A stretch of DNA of 57,038 bases from Caproiciproducens galactitolivorans (GCF_004768785.1 NZ_SRMQ01000012.1:1-57038), one strand, 5' to 3'; positions 8,054 through 17,263 are shown, numbered from the stretch's first letter. Notes: generated by a model from the sequence alone, not told the origin. Program-made: numbers and translations.

Positions 8054-10387
8054 TTATACACCCTCGCCCGGTTTGGTTGTCATCAGCTTATACAGCTTCG
8101 TATTCTTCGGGAACTTGTTTGCAAACGGCACAAGCGAACTGCCGACCTTAATCAATCCGTGTCCTGCGTCAACATTCGTGATATACGAAAGCTGGAGGTC
8201 GGAAATGTTAAGGAGCTTGGCAAGCTCAATTCTGTCGGTTGACGCCTGATTGAGCATAATCAAAAACTCGCTGTTCGCAAGCATAGTTCTTGCCGTATGG
8301 CTCTGCAAAAGGTCGTCCACATTCTGCGTAATACCGGTGGCATAAGCACCGTACTTCCTTACACGCTTCCAAAGAGTAAACAGAAAGTTTGCGGAGTATT
8401 CGTGCTGGAACAGGAGATAGATTTCATCAATGAAGATGAAAGTCTGCTTACCCTTAGCACGGTTCTGTGTGATACGGTTCAGGATAGAGTCGAGAACGAC
8501 AAGCATACCGATAGGCATAAGCTGTTTGCCGAGGTCAAGAATGTCATAGCAGATAAGTCGGTTATCCGTATCAACATTGGTCGGCTTTGCGAAAGTATTC
8601 AAAGAACCGTGTGTAAACAGCTCGATAGCAAGGGCGATTTCCTTTGCTTCCGGTTCGTCCTGTTTCAAAAGCTCCGCACGGAAATCCTGCAAGGTAGGAA
8701 CAGTACCGGTATATCCTCTCTGCTGATAGTCTCGGTAAACGCTCGCCGTGCAACGGTCAATGATAGACTTCTGCTTTGCTCCGAGGTTTGTACCGCCGAT
8801 AAGCTGTTCACAAAGAGACATAATAAACTCGGATTTCAGGATAACCGGGTTTGCACCGTCGCCGTATTCCTTATTCATATCCATCGCATTGATATGGCTC
8901 GGAGAAGTGGCAGAGATATTGATGATTTCACCGCCGAGAGCCTTTACAAGCTGCGAATACTCTCGCTCGGGGTCGATGATAATAACATCTGCGTTGGAGG
9001 AAAGAATGATATTTTCAATTTCTCCCTTTGCCGCAAAGGATTTACCTCCGCCGGATACGCCGAGGATAAAGGAGTTACCGTTGAGTAGCTGTCTGCGGTC
9101 GGCGATAATCATATTTTTGCTGATGACATTCTGACCGTAGTAAATGCCGTTTTCGTGGTAAATGTCCTGAACCCTGAACGGAATAAAGACCGCAAGGCTT
9201 TCTGTGGTAAGGGTTCTGAATGCGTCAATCTTGCGTGTTCCAAAGGGCATAGCCGTATTCAGTCCGTCCATCTGCTGATACTTGAGAACGGCAAACTGGC
9301 ATAAATGCTTTCTTGCCGTAGTAAGCAGAGCTTCGGTGTCGTTATCAAGCTGTTCTTTGGAGTCCGCAGTATGAACCATAGTGAGTACAGCGAACATCAT
9401 TCGCTGATCACGAGTGGTAAGGTCATCAAGGAACTCCTTCATTTCCTTTTTCTGCTGTTCCATATCATACGGAACGGTAGCGGAAAAGTTATTGTTCTGA
9501 TTCTGCTTTCTCTGCCAGTTGGTAATGTTCGTCTCAACCCCAAGCAGTCTGCTCTCTGCTTCTCGCACCGCTTCATCGGTTGGAACGGGTACAATGTCAA
9601 TAGACATCATCAGGTTGCGGTTCAGGTCGGTAAGCTCGGCTACCATACTGTCCTTGATATAGGAAGCGTACTCACGAAGAAAAAGAACTCTCCCGTAACG
9701 GTTTCCCATTTTGAAGTAGTCCTTTTCAAATTCCATTGTATCCGGGCAAACATAATCCTTGAAATCGTGTCCCTTTTTTCTCGTTTCCTTAATATTGAAG
9801 TGGTAGGCGGTTTCCTCCCCGACACGGAAGAAATCGTGGACAATTCTCAACCTCTCATCGGTTTCAAGCTCCACACATTTACTTCCGAGTCTTGCAAAGT
9901 GAGCAATCAGGTCAGCACCGACACGGGCAAAATAGGTTCTTGCATCCTCCACGCTCTTTTTGTTGATGGAGATAGTAACATACTTATCCTGAACGATGGC
10001 ATTTGCACCGGTTGCCTTGTCGAGAAGCATTTTGTTATATTCCTCTCGGTAAACATCAAGCTCATCGCCGGTTTCGGGGATAAGAATGGTTTTCTCAAAG
10101 TCCAAACGGTTAAGCCGTCTGTTGTTGATAGTCAGCTTTGTAGTAGCTCCGCTGTCAAGAGAGTTGAGAAGCTCGGAATATTCAAGGAACATTGCTTCCT
10201 TATCCTCACGGCTCGCTACGGCATAGTTAATATCCGTGAACTTGAAGCTTTTGGAATACTTGTCCTTGCCTACACGGAAAATGCCGTCATCATAAATAGC
10301 GGTAATGGGAATACAATCCTGTACGCCCTTTGGTACTACAAACTTTTCTTTGTCCTGCTTTAACAGGTTTGTAAGAGTTTTAATCAT
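8054..10387 (-). CDS. Type IV secretion ATPase VirB4/TraE
   Basis: 777-residue ATPase of the conjugation channel. Walker A GVSGGGKSFAAK is near residue 447 and Walker B FIFIDEIYLL near 655, with the arginine-rich RVRKYG motif after it. VirB4 proteins power assembly of the channel and substrate export at the inner face of the membrane. The start ATG overlaps the end of the prgI-like gene by 8 nt, the usual order in Tn1549/CTn-type elements. Confidence 0.95.
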   Translation of the reverse strand: MIKTLTNLLKQDKEKFVVPKGVQDCIPITAIYDDGIFRVGKDKYSKSFKFTDINYAVASREDKEAMFLEYSELLNSLDSGATTKLTINNRRLNRLDFEKTILIPETGDELDVYREEYNKMLLDKATGANAIVQDKYVTISINKKSVEDARTYFARVGADLIAHFARLGSKCVELETDERLRIVHDFFRVGEETAYHFNIKETRKKGHDFKDYVCPDTMEFEKDYFKMGNRYGRVLFLREYASYIKDSMVAELTDLNRNLMMSIDIVPVPTDEAVREAESRLLGVETNITNWQRKQNQNNNFSATVPYDMEQQKKEMKEFLDDLTTRDQRMMFAVLTMVHTADSKEQLDNDTEALLTTARKHLCQFAVLKYQQMDGLNTAMPFGTRKIDAFRTLTTESLAVFIPFRVQDIYHENGIYYGQNVISKNMIIADRRQLLNGNSFILGVSGGGKSFAAKGEIENIILSSNADVIIIDPEREYSQLVKALGGEIINISATSPSHINAMDMNKEYGDGANPVILKSEFIMSLCEQLIGGTNLGAKQKSIIDRCTASVYRDYQQRGYTGTVPTLQDFRAELLKQDEPEAKEIALAIELFTHGSLNTFAKPTNVDTDNRLICYDILDLGKQLMPIGMLVVLDSILNRITQNRAKGKQTFIFIDEIYLLFQHEYSANFLFTLWKRVRKYGAYATGITQNVDDLLQSHTARTMLANSEFLIMLNQASTDRIELAKLLNISDLQLSYITNVDAGHGLIKVGSSLVPFANKFPKNTKLYKLMTTKPGEGV

Positions 10388-10745
10388 TGTTCTTATAAGC
10401 CTCCTTCTGTTTTTGTTCGATTGTCGGTTTCATCAATTCGTAATAGGTGTTGGTGGAATGAAAGACCAGCTTTTTCGGCATAAGGAACTCGGACTTTATC
10501 CACGCCCATATAAATTTCTCAGCCGTCATTCCGTTGTATTTCACAAAGCCGAGAGCCGCAAAAGGGGCAGCTCCCAAAATGCACACCCACGATACGGTTT
10601 CTGTTCCGAGGTACGGTTTTAGGAGGAAGTAAAGTCCTACCGCTACCGCACAGGCGAGGACAGAAAAAATGAACTGTCTGAGCGACAGTCCAAAAAACAT
10701 TGACTCTGTGTAATTTCGTATCTCTCGGTTAATTTTGACTTCCAT
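10380..10745 (-). CDS. PrgI/VirB3-like membrane protein
   Basis: 121 residues with the standard PrgI pattern: a short N-terminal polar segment (KINREIRNYTESMFFGLSLR), two adjacent membrane helices (about residues 25-65), then a soluble tail. It corresponds to VirB3 and joins the channel base with VirB4, with which it overlaps by 8 nt. The ATG is the start because AAAGGAGC lies six bases upstream; a TTG just before is less likely. The stop of the Cys-rich gene overlaps this ATG (TGATG). Confidence 0.88.
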   Translation of the reverse strand: MEVKINREIRNYTESMFFGLSLRQFIFSVLACAVAVGLYFLLKPYLGTETVSWVCILGAAPFAALGFVKYNGMTAEKFIWAWIKSEFLMPKKLVFHSTNTYYELMKPTIEQKQKEAYKNND

Positions 10746-10930
10746 CAAAAGCTCCTTTCTCTGCGATATGCTTGTTTTGCGTGACGGATTTCATCAGAGC
10801 AGACGCAGGTGTCCGCAAGGCAAATTACATTGCCGTTTTTCTTTCCTCCGTAATACACACAATATTTGCAGTCGCAGTCGGCAGGCGTATAGCCCTGCCA
10901 TCTATCGTTATTATTCTTGTTTTTCTTCAT
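10745..10930 (-). CDS. Small Cys-rich protein of the transfer operon
   Basis: 61 residues with six cysteines in the pattern CDCKYC ... CLADTCVC, which suggests a metal-binding knuckle, and basic ends. A strong GGGAGGT site seven bases before the ATG and tight packing (14 bp after trbL, stop fused to the prgI start) support a real gene. I do not know a function; position between VirB6 and VirB3 genes points to a role in channel assembly or its regulation. Confidence 0.75.
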   Translation of the reverse strand: MKKNKNNNDRWQGYTPADCDCKYCVYYGGKKNGNVICLADTCVCSDEIRHAKQAYRRERSF

Positions 10931-10944
10931 CAGAGAACCTCCCG

Positions 10945-11781
10945 TTATAAGCCCATCATTTCACGGATAATTCGGTCGCTCATCTTAACCGCACCGACAA
11001 GCACAAGCATATTGAATACCAGTTCTCCGATATATGCCCATACCTGAGTAACGGCTGCTGCGTCAGGGTTCACTACCGGCGGCGTAGAAGCAAATAGGGA
11101 GAATATGATACAAGCAAGTACAATTACTGCTCCCTCAAGCAAAACGGCACAGTAGCTCTTTATAAAGCTCTTACCCACATTCTGCGACGGTTCTCCGGCA
11201 AAAGTGGAAAGCGGTATCGGAGCGAGAGCCGTGTACATATACAGCTTGAAAAATCGTCCGTACACCGTCATTATCATAATGAACGACAAGACTGTTATAA
11301 AAAGTCCGCCGATAAGAGTAACCGCCCACAATGGGATACTTTCAAAAAATCCGCAGCTTTCAATGGTTGTTACCATTTCAGCAGGTAAGGTTGTTTGATT
11401 TGGCGTACCGAACCCAGCAGATGTCATAATGGTTGAAATCGTACCTTGTACGATGTCGAACAGGGCAAGCATAAGCTCCAGCCCGTAGGTAATCACACCT
11501 TTGGCAATGGCAAAGCGGATAAACAGCTTTAATGCGTGTTCCGGTTTCTTTACATCGGTAAAGCTTCCGCAGGTGCGAACCACACCGACAACAAAAAACA
11601 GAACAAGCAGGGCAAGACCGATAGCCTGAACCGCCCCGTTGATATTCACCATTACAGACCAAATACTGCCGCCTTTGAACTGTTGCGGCGAAGTGGTTAA
11701 GAGCTGCCATATTTCCGACAGCTTGCTGTTCCAAGTTTCAAGGGCATTTTCGAGGTTCTGAACTACCCAGTTATCGCTCAT
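10945..11781 (-). CDS. TrbL/VirB6-like polytopic channel protein
   Basis: 278 residues with about six hydrophobic helices (for example AIGLALLVLFFVVGVV, TLIGGLFITVLSFIMIMTV and LLEGAVIVLACIIFSLF) and the central loop ending in RFFKLYMYTALAPIPLSTFA that is typical of VirB6/TrbL proteins of Firmicutes ICEs (CD1107/CD0411-type). It forms the inner-membrane pore of the conjugation channel. An AAGGAGGTG site precedes the ATG. A strong hairpin separates it from the upstream Maff2 gene. Confidence 0.88.
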   Translation of the reverse strand: MSDNWVVQNLENALETWNSKLSEIWQLLTTSPQQFKGGSIWSVMVNINGAVQAIGLALLVLFFVVGVVRTCGSFTDVKKPEHALKLFIRFAIAKGVITYGLELMLALFDIVQGTISTIMTSAGFGTPNQTTLPAEMVTTIESCGFFESIPLWAVTLIGGLFITVLSFIMIMTVYGRFFKLYMYTALAPIPLSTFAGEPSQNVGKSFIKSYCAVLLEGAVIVLACIIFSLFASTPPVVNPDAAAVTQVWAYIGELVFNMLVLVGAVKMSDRIIREMMGL

Positions 11782-11805
11782 CTGTTTGCACCTCCTTTAA
11801 GATTA

Positions 11806-11835
11806 GGGGCATACCTGAAATGCCAGGTATGCCCC
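11806..11835 (-). terminator. Strong intra-operon hairpin between Maff2 and trbL genes
   Basis: A perfect 12-bp inverted repeat (GGGGCATACCTG / CAGGTATGCCCC, 6-nt loop) fills the gap between the Maff2 stop and the trbL ribosome site. It lacks a full U-run on the minus strand (CTAATCTTAAAGGAGG follows), so it probably trims or stabilises the upstream mRNA, or only partly terminates. Confidence 0.7.
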
Positions 11836-11854
11836 GTTTGATAACTGTGTTCTA

Positions 11855-12214
11855 TTAACCGGTAATAAGGGTCAGGATTTCCTTTGCAAAGGTAATGATG
11901 ATACCGCCTGCAAGAGTCAAAAAACCGTTGGCTCTCTGAGACGGGTCGTGAGACTTCAAAGAGAGACCGACCTGAACGATACCGAAGCCAAGCAGGATAA
12001 GACCGATGGCACGGATAAGTCCGAAGATGAAATCAGACAGGTTGTTGACCACGGCAATCGGGTCGCTGGCGGCAAAAGCGGTAACGCTCATGCCGCAGAC
12101 AAGAGTTGCTGCTGCGACTACGCCGCAGTAAGCACGGAAGCCTTTCTGAGCCTTGCCGGTCATAGGCAGCTTCTGAGTGGTTTTCTTTTCGTTGTTCTTC
12201 TTAAAAATGTTCAT
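11855..12214 (-). CDS. Maff2-family pilin-like membrane protein (VirB2-like)
   Basis: 119 residues: a basic N-terminus, a signal-peptide-like helix (GVVAAATLVCGMSVTAFAAS), then two hydrophobic helices around FIFGLIRAIGLILLGFGIV and LTLAGGIIITFAKEIL. Size and topology match Maff2/TrbC-type pilin-like subunits, the likely VirB2 counterpart of this secretion system. It is followed by a strong hairpin, which would allow it to be made in larger amounts than the downstream channel proteins (inference). Placed just after the coupling protein gene, as in related elements. Confidence 0.85.
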   Translation of the reverse strand: MNIFKKNNEKKTTQKLPMTGKAQKGFRAYCGVVAAATLVCGMSVTAFAASDPIAVVNNLSDFIFGLIRAIGLILLGFGIVQVGLSLKSHDPSQRANGFLTLAGGIIITFAKEILTLITG

Positions 12215-12228
12215 TGTGTTTTCCTCCG

Positions 12229-14025
12229 TTAATATAAGTTTTTATTTACTTCAAAATCCTCATCGGACAGAAGCTCGTAATTGGTTTCTCCGTAGCTTTC
12301 CTCCGGAAGTTCTTCCGGGTCAATAGAAAGAACGGAAATTGATGAGTGCTTGATGGTAACTTCACCGTGCTTATAGGCAGAAGCCTTTCCATCGGTTGTA
12401 AGTGCCACATTCGGGTGCTTCAAGATGTCATACTTGAAGTCCATAACGGGGCGTTCTCCACGAATAAACAGAATTGCATATTGGTTATCAAGCATACGAA
12501 CCTCATCGGGGGTAAGAAGCTCTCGACCGCTAATCTGATAATTGGTGGAGTAGTTGCCGCTTCGCCCGGTACTTTTTCCGAAAGTGTTGGTATCAATGGT
12601 TTCCTTGCCGAGAAGCTCGGACACATATTTGTGGGTGCTTTGCTCGTTGCCGCCGAGATATAAAAACTCGTCGCAGTTGCCGACAATACTTTCCCATTGC
12701 TTTTCAAACAAGGCTTTTAACTGAGCCAAGTTCTGCAAGATGATACTTACCGATACTCCACGAGAACGCATAACCGACAGTATCTTGTCAAAGTCATCGG
12801 GCAGGCTCACATTCGCAAATTCGTCCATCAGGAAATGAACAGGAACGGGAAGCGAGCCTCCGTGAATATGGTCGGCAGCATAGAACAACTGCTGAAAAAG
12901 CTGTGTGTAAAGGATAGATACCAAGAAGTTAAAGCTGGAATCGTTGTCCGGTATCAAAGCGAACAGAGCGACCTTTTTCTCTCCGAGCGATGGAAGGTCA
13001 AGCTCGTCTGTGGTAGTTAAAGAAGCAAGACTTTCAAGGTTGAACTTTTCCAGTCTTGCCGCAAGGGTTATCTGTATGGACTTTAAGGTTTTCGCCGCAC
13101 CTGAATGATAGGAACGGTAATACTTCAAAGCAATGTGGTCGGGATTTGACATCTCCAATTCCGCAAACAGTTCATCAAGGGGGGAAGGTCTTGTGTCCTC
13201 CTCGTCCTCAATCGCACCGGCTCTGAGCATTTCCATTATCATTGCAAAGTTCTGTTCATCTTCGGGTGCTTCGTAATGAAGATAAAATACAAGTGCAAGC
13301 AGAAGCATTGAAGCCGAGGTATCCCAAAAGGGGTCTTGTGATTGACTTCCTTTCGGAGTGGTACTCTTAAAAAGGTTCGTCACGAGCTTTTGAACGTCGT
13401 TGTCATTCTGCAAATAGACAAACGGGTTATAGCAATGGCTTTTCTCCATTGAAATCAAATCGAGAACACGGACTTCATAGCCTTTGCTTTCAAGCAGCTT
13501 TCCGGTATCTCGGAGAATTTCGCCCTTTGGGTCAAGAATGACAAATGATGTGTTGCACTGCATAAGATTCGGCTTGCAGTAAAACCTTGTCTTACCGGCT
13601 CCCGAACCGCCGCACACAAGTGTGTTTAAGTTTCTTCGGTGCTTTTTCGCATTGAGTCCGATACAGACATTTTGTGTCATCAGCTTATTTGCAGAAGCCG
13701 GAGACTGTCTGTATTTTTTATTTACGGCTCTTGCGTTGCCCCATTTCGCAGAACCGTGTTCTTCACGCCTTCGGTAATTCTTCTGTGTTGAGAAGTAAAT
13801 CCCGATACCCATTGCATAGCAGAGAAGCAAAACGAGGACAGTTTTTAGGCTGTCCTCGCATAGCTCTATATGGAATGGGGTGTTGAACGCTGTTAATAGG
13901 CTCGGCAGTATTTCCGGCAATCCTCCTTTTACAGAAGGTGCAATCAGAAGTGCCAGCCATACAACCGGGATAATACCGATGACGGAAAGAATAATAACAG
14001 ACTGCCTTTCGTTATCTCGATTCAC
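12229..14025 (-). CDS. Type IV coupling protein VirD4/TraG
   Basis: 598-residue membrane-anchored ATPase that links the relaxase-DNA complex to the channel. Two N-terminal membrane helices (IILSVIGIIPVVWLALLIA and VLVLLLCYAMGIGIYF), Walker A CGGSGAGKTRFY near residue 141, and Walker B HFLMDEFANV near 402. The GTG start (VNRDNERQ) is chosen because AAAGGAA lies just upstream; a longer reading would overlap the preceding small gene almost completely. It overlaps that gene by 14 nt. Confidence 0.94.
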   Translation of the reverse strand: MNRDNERQSVIILSVIGIIPVVWLALLIAPSVKGGLPEILPSLLTAFNTPFHIELCEDSLKTVLVLLLCYAMGIGIYFSTQKNYRRREEHGSAKWGNARAVNKKYRQSPASANKLMTQNVCIGLNAKKHRRNLNTLVCGGSGAGKTRFYCKPNLMQCNTSFVILDPKGEILRDTGKLLESKGYEVRVLDLISMEKSHCYNPFVYLQNDNDVQKLVTNLFKSTTPKGSQSQDPFWDTSASMLLLALVFYLHYEAPEDEQNFAMIMEMLRAGAIEDEEDTRPSPLDELFAELEMSNPDHIALKYYRSYHSGAAKTLKSIQITLAARLEKFNLESLASLTTTDELDLPSLGEKKVALFALIPDNDSSFNFLVSILYTQLFQQLFYAADHIHGGSLPVPVHFLMDEFANVSLPDDFDKILSVMRSRGVSVSIILQNLAQLKALFEKQWESIVGNCDEFLYLGGNEQSTHKYVSELLGKETIDTNTFGKSTGRSGNYSTNYQISGRELLTPDEVRMLDNQYAILFIRGERPVMDFKYDILKHPNVALTTDGKASAYKHGEVTIKHSSISVLSIDPEELPEESYGETNYELLSDEDFEVNKNLY

Positions 14026-14215
14026 AGGAGCGTTCCTTTTCGATAACTCTGAACTTTTTCTTTGGGGCAGTTCCGACCTTGATGATGAGGTCGTCCACCG
14101 CATCGGTAGATTTACCCTCGTTCATCAAATCTGTTTTCTCATCGTTGAGAGAACGGATAATAATGCCGTGTTCATAATCGTCCAATGCGATATGATACAT
14201 TTCTTCCTTCGCCAT
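14012..14215 (-). CDS. Small ICE-encoded protein, paralogue of 41319-41513
   Basis: 67 residues: a strand followed by a long helix (YHIALDDYEHGIIIRSLNDE) and a second helix with the signature DAVDDLIIKV, ending in a basic tail. The same signature, spacing and tail occur in the 64-residue protein at the right end of the element. Families like this are common on Clostridial ICEs but have no known role. An AAGGTGAG site precedes the ATG, and it is tightly packed between ardC-like and virD4 genes. Confidence 0.8.
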   Translation of the reverse strand: MAKEEMYHIALDDYEHGIIIRSLNDEKTDLMNEGKSTDAVDDLIIKVGTAPKKKFRVIEKERSCESR

Positions 14216-14224
14216 AGTCTCACC

Positions 14225-15109
14225 TTATCTTTCGTAGTCTTTGCTTCGTTCCTGCTTCTTCTTGTAAAGCTCATCGGAAACACGGGAGTGAATATCCTCC
14301 ATTGCGTTTCTCGTTTTGGAAAGCTCATAGCGAATATCCTTCGGCTCTTTGCCGGCGAGCTTTTCGGGGATACGGTTGATAGCAAAATTCTGTGTATCGA
14401 CGCCGTACTTCTTGCAAAGCATATAGCCGATACATACTGCCTGAAAGCCCATATCCGCTCTGCTGTAACTGTCGCTGTTGATGGAGAGCTGTGCGTGGCC
14501 AAGCTCCTGTGCTACGCACTGAGCGACCGCTACGCTGTCTCCCACATCACGCTTAACATACAAGGTCTGTTCCTCGTTGTTGTAAAACGCCGCCATATTG
14601 GGATACGGAAGCTCATTTGTTGCTTCCACTTCAACCGGAGAAGAATCCAGCATAACGGTAATGAGTGCTTTCGGGTCACGATTGACAGTCGGTGCAGGCG
14701 GTCTTTTGCCGTTGGTTTGAGAAACATCAAAGACCTTTTTCACATTGTAGGAAATGCCGGTTGTACCGTCTCTCTTTGCATACTCGACAGGTTCAAGAAT
14801 GGAAATGCTTTTCGCACCTTTCTGAATTTTCACATTATCCTTGCTCCAGTCATCAAAGTTTTTGAGCTGGCTTGCTTCGGGAAGCTGCTTAAAAATCAGA
14901 AGTGCATTGACCGCAGAGTATCGGTCGAGACGGCTCTGCGTATCAAGGAAGGCTTTGAACTTTTCCGGGTCGGAAACGATAGCCTTTGCGGTGTCGTCCG
15001 CCATCTGATATACTGCTTCTTTTTCCGCTTTCATCTTCTCGGCATATTCCTCTTTGGAAAGTCGTTTGCTCTGCTGTCCTGCCTTAGCAGGGGTAAAATT
15101 GTTTGTCAT
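14225..15109 (-). CDS. ArdC-like protein with degenerate zinc-peptidase motif
   Basis: 294 residues. The first half resembles the ArdC N-terminal single-strand-DNA-binding domain (DTQSRLDRYSAVNALLIFKQ; later DDWSKDNVKIQKGAKSISIL). The second half is the accessory metallopeptidase-like domain. The expected HExxH helix reads QELGH (from VAQCVAQELGHAQL), so the first zinc ligand is Gln and a normal zinc protease site is unlikely. ArdC-type proteins help incoming conjugative DNA escape restriction; here a binding rather than catalytic role is more probable. It lies between pcfB and virD4, six bases after pcfB. Confidence 0.75.
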   Translation of the reverse strand: MTNNFTPAKAGQQSKRLSKEEYAEKMKAEKEAVYQMADDTAKAIVSDPEKFKAFLDTQSRLDRYSAVNALLIFKQLPEASQLKNFDDWSKDNVKIQKGAKSISILEPVEYAKRDGTTGISYNVKKVFDVSQTNGKRPPAPTVNRDPKALITVMLDSSPVEVEATNELPYPNMAAFYNNEEQTLYVKRDVGDSVAVAQCVAQELGHAQLSINSDSYSRADMGFQAVCIGYMLCKKYGVDTQNFAINRIPEKLAGKEPKDIRYELSKTRNAMEDIHSRVSDELYKKKQERSKDYER

Positions 15110-15114
15110 TGTGA

Positions 15115-15909
15115 TTACCTCTCTTTCACATTTTTGCTTTTGGGTTTCGGCTGCTGGTGTGCGGTCTGTGCCGGGGCGTTCTTGACCTCCGGCTTTGATA
15201 CCTCCGGCTCTTTGCGTTCTGCTTCTTTCTGCTGCTTGGACTGTGCCTTATATCGGTCAAGCTTTGCTTTTACCGACGGCTTTCTCTGTCTGTCGCTTAC
15301 AGTACCCTTATCAGTTTGCATATCTACCGGCTCGGAGTCGTGCCTTGACGGAGGGTTTTTGTCCGTTTTGGCGACTGTGGGGTTTGATTGGGAATACCCC
15401 TCTTTCTGAATAGGCTTTCTGACGGCTTCCTCAGTGATGATTTCGTTTTTGGTTTTTGTCGGCTTGTCTTTCTCCAAAGCTTCACGCTTTTCGACAGCCT
15501 TCTGAGACTCGGTGACAATCGCAGCCTTATCAACCTTACCGAGTTCAAATCTCTCAACGATTCTCTGAATTTTGGAAGCGTCCTCTGCACGGGCAATAAT
15601 ATCAATCGGTACATTATCGCCCTTTGTGTTTTTATCCCTGAGTACGCAGTATAGAACGCCGTAGCGTTTTGCCTGCTCGGTAAACTTCTTCAAGTCCTTG
15701 TTGGGGATAGAAAACACCTTCAGCTCCTTGCCCGACTTAATCATATTGGTAAGTCGAGCCTTGCCTTTTGTTTTCTGTTCCTGTTTGAGAACAGAGACTA
15801 AAAGAACGGCAATATTTTTAGCTGCCGCTCCGCTTAATTTTGCGGCTACTTCAAAGCCCTCAAGCGATAGCCTGACGACCTGTTCTGCCGCATCACCTCC
15901 GTTTGTCAT
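15115..15909 (-). CDS. PcfB-like (DUF3801) conjugation protein
   Basis: 264 residues. The N-terminal 140 residues form the DUF3801/PcfB domain (VVRLSLEGFEVAAKLSGAAA near the start, then KRYGVLYCVLRDKN), and the remainder is a long, Lys/Glu/Pro-rich, probably disordered tail. PcfB of the enterococcal pCF10 system helps dock the relaxosome to the coupling protein. It overlaps the relaxase gene by 17 nt. I start at the ATG behind AAAGGAGC; a longer reading adds 22 residues with no ribosome site. Confidence 0.88.
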   Translation of the reverse strand: MTNGGDAAEQVVRLSLEGFEVAAKLSGAAAKNIAVLLVSVLKQEQKTKGKARLTNMIKSGKELKVFSIPNKDLKKFTEQAKRYGVLYCVLRDKNTKGDNVPIDIIARAEDASKIQRIVERFELGKVDKAAIVTESQKAVEKREALEKDKPTKTKNEIITEEAVRKPIQKEGYSQSNPTVAKTDKNPPSRHDSEPVDMQTDKGTVSDRQRKPSVKAKLDRYKAQSKQQKEAERKEPEVSKPEVKNAPAQTAHQQPKPKSKNVKER

Positions 15910-17263
15910 TACGGTTCTGCTCCTTTCTTTCTTGTTTTTCTTCGTAAACTCTAACCGTTTCAAGGTTGGCTTCAATGACCTTTGACCTTTCGGCTATGTC
16001 ATCACAAAGACCGACCTCTTTGCGGAGAGTCCACAGCTTGCTCGTGATTGCCGCAACCTGCTCTTTGACATTTGATAGCTCATCGTCACTCAAATTTCTT
16101 CTTAACTGTTTTCGCAGGTGCGTTCTATCGTCAGTCAGGGATTTGATTTGCGACAACACGGACTCTTTATATGAGAAAAGCTGCTCGTCGGTAGAAATGT
16201 TCTCCCGTCCAAGCAGCCTTGTCTCCTGAGTGATTTTATCGAGCTTCAGCAAATCTTCTTTCAAAAGATAGTGAAGCCTTGCGGTATTCTGTTTTTTGTA
16301 CTTCGGCAGATAGCCGAGCTTATAGCAGTAATGCAGATACAGTCCATACAGTCCGCCGACCTTTTTGATTTTGTGTTCTCTTGTGGGCATTCGGTACTGC
16401 CTGACTCTTACCGTTTCTTTGGCAAAAGGAACGATGAGAACCTTTTGATTTTCCGTCAGCCTACGCTTGATTGCTTCCTCGGTATAATTCTCTCCGAGGG
16501 ATTTAAGTCGTATCGGCTTCTTGTATCCTTTCGGAACAATCGTCCAATACTTTCGGCTGTCGCTGAGACAATGCTCATAGCCCATCTGCGTGAGAATATA
16601 ATCAAAGGTCTTTAAGTTGGTGCTGTGTGCAATCGCTTCATCAATGGCGTCACGGGTCATTGAATATCGGCTCGGCATACCTGCTTGCTCATGCTTATGG
16701 TAATAAGAGGATTGCTTACTGCGGTTTGGGTTTGGATTGTAATACAGTCCGTACTTTTCACAGAGACGGTCGGCAACCAAACGGAACTTGAACCACGCTT
16801 TTTCATCGCCCCATAACCGCTTGCCGTCCACAAAGGAAACGGAGTTGATTACATAGTGGCAGTGCAGGTGCTTCGTGTTCAGATGAGTAGTAACCACCAC
16901 CTGAAATCTTTTGCCCCACACCTCGTTTGCAAATTCCATTCCGATTTTCTGTGCCAGCTCCGGGGAAATGTCCTGTTCCTTAAAGCTCAGGTATCCGTGA
17001 TAGGCTTGTATGCCGTCGTCTTTGCCGTATGCTTTTTTCACAGATACAAACTGGTCTCTTGCGGTCGCAGGGTTGCAGTTGATACCCTCAACGAAAAATT
17101 CACGCTCGGTTTTTTCTTCGTCCTTTGCGTAGCTGAGAACATCACGGAGAGCCTGATACTGTTCCTCGGTGTAAATATCTGCCGCAGTCTTTTCGGGATT
17201 GGCGGCATAGTCGATTACCTGACCGAGCCTTGATGTGACAGACCACAATTTACTTACTGCCAT
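15893..17263 (-). CDS. MOBP-type relaxase
   Basis: 456 residues. Motif I Tyr is at about residue 19 (QVIDYAANPEKT) and the metal-binding three-His motif HLNTKHLHCHYVIN near residue 132, with AYHGYLSF between them, giving a standard MOBP/VirD2-type nickase. It cuts the element at oriT and stays attached to the 5' end during transfer. A long coiled-coil C-terminus follows residue 330. It overlaps mobC by 10 nt and pcfB by 17 nt, so these genes form one translation-coupled block. Confidence 0.94.
   Translation of the reverse strand: MAVSKLWSVTSRLGQVIDYAANPEKTAADIYTEEQYQALRDVLSYAKDEEKTEREFFVEGINCNPATARDQFVSVKKAYGKDDGIQAYHGYLSFKEQDISPELAQKIGMEFANEVWGKRFQVVVTTHLNTKHLHCHYVINSVSFVDGKRLWGDEKAWFKFRLVADRLCEKYGLYYNPNPNRSKQSSYYHKHEQAGMPSRYSMTRDAIDEAIAHSTNLKTFDYILTQMGYEHCLSDSRKYWTIVPKGYKKPIRLKSLGENYTEEAIKRRLTENQKVLIVPFAKETVRVRQYRMPTREHKIKKVGGLYGLYLHYCYKLGYLPKYKKQNTARLHYLLKEDLLKLDKITQETRLLGRENISTDEQLFSYKESVLSQIKSLTDDRTHLRKQLRRNLSDDELSNVKEQVAAITSKLWTLRKEVGLCDDIAERSKVIEANLETVRVYEEKQERKEQNRNDKRR

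Noticed and set aside
13880-15409. 509-codon plus-strand frame
   Set aside because: Fully antisense to virD4, the ArdC-like gene and pcfB; rich in Cys, Phe and Leu as mirror frames are, and has no ribosome site.
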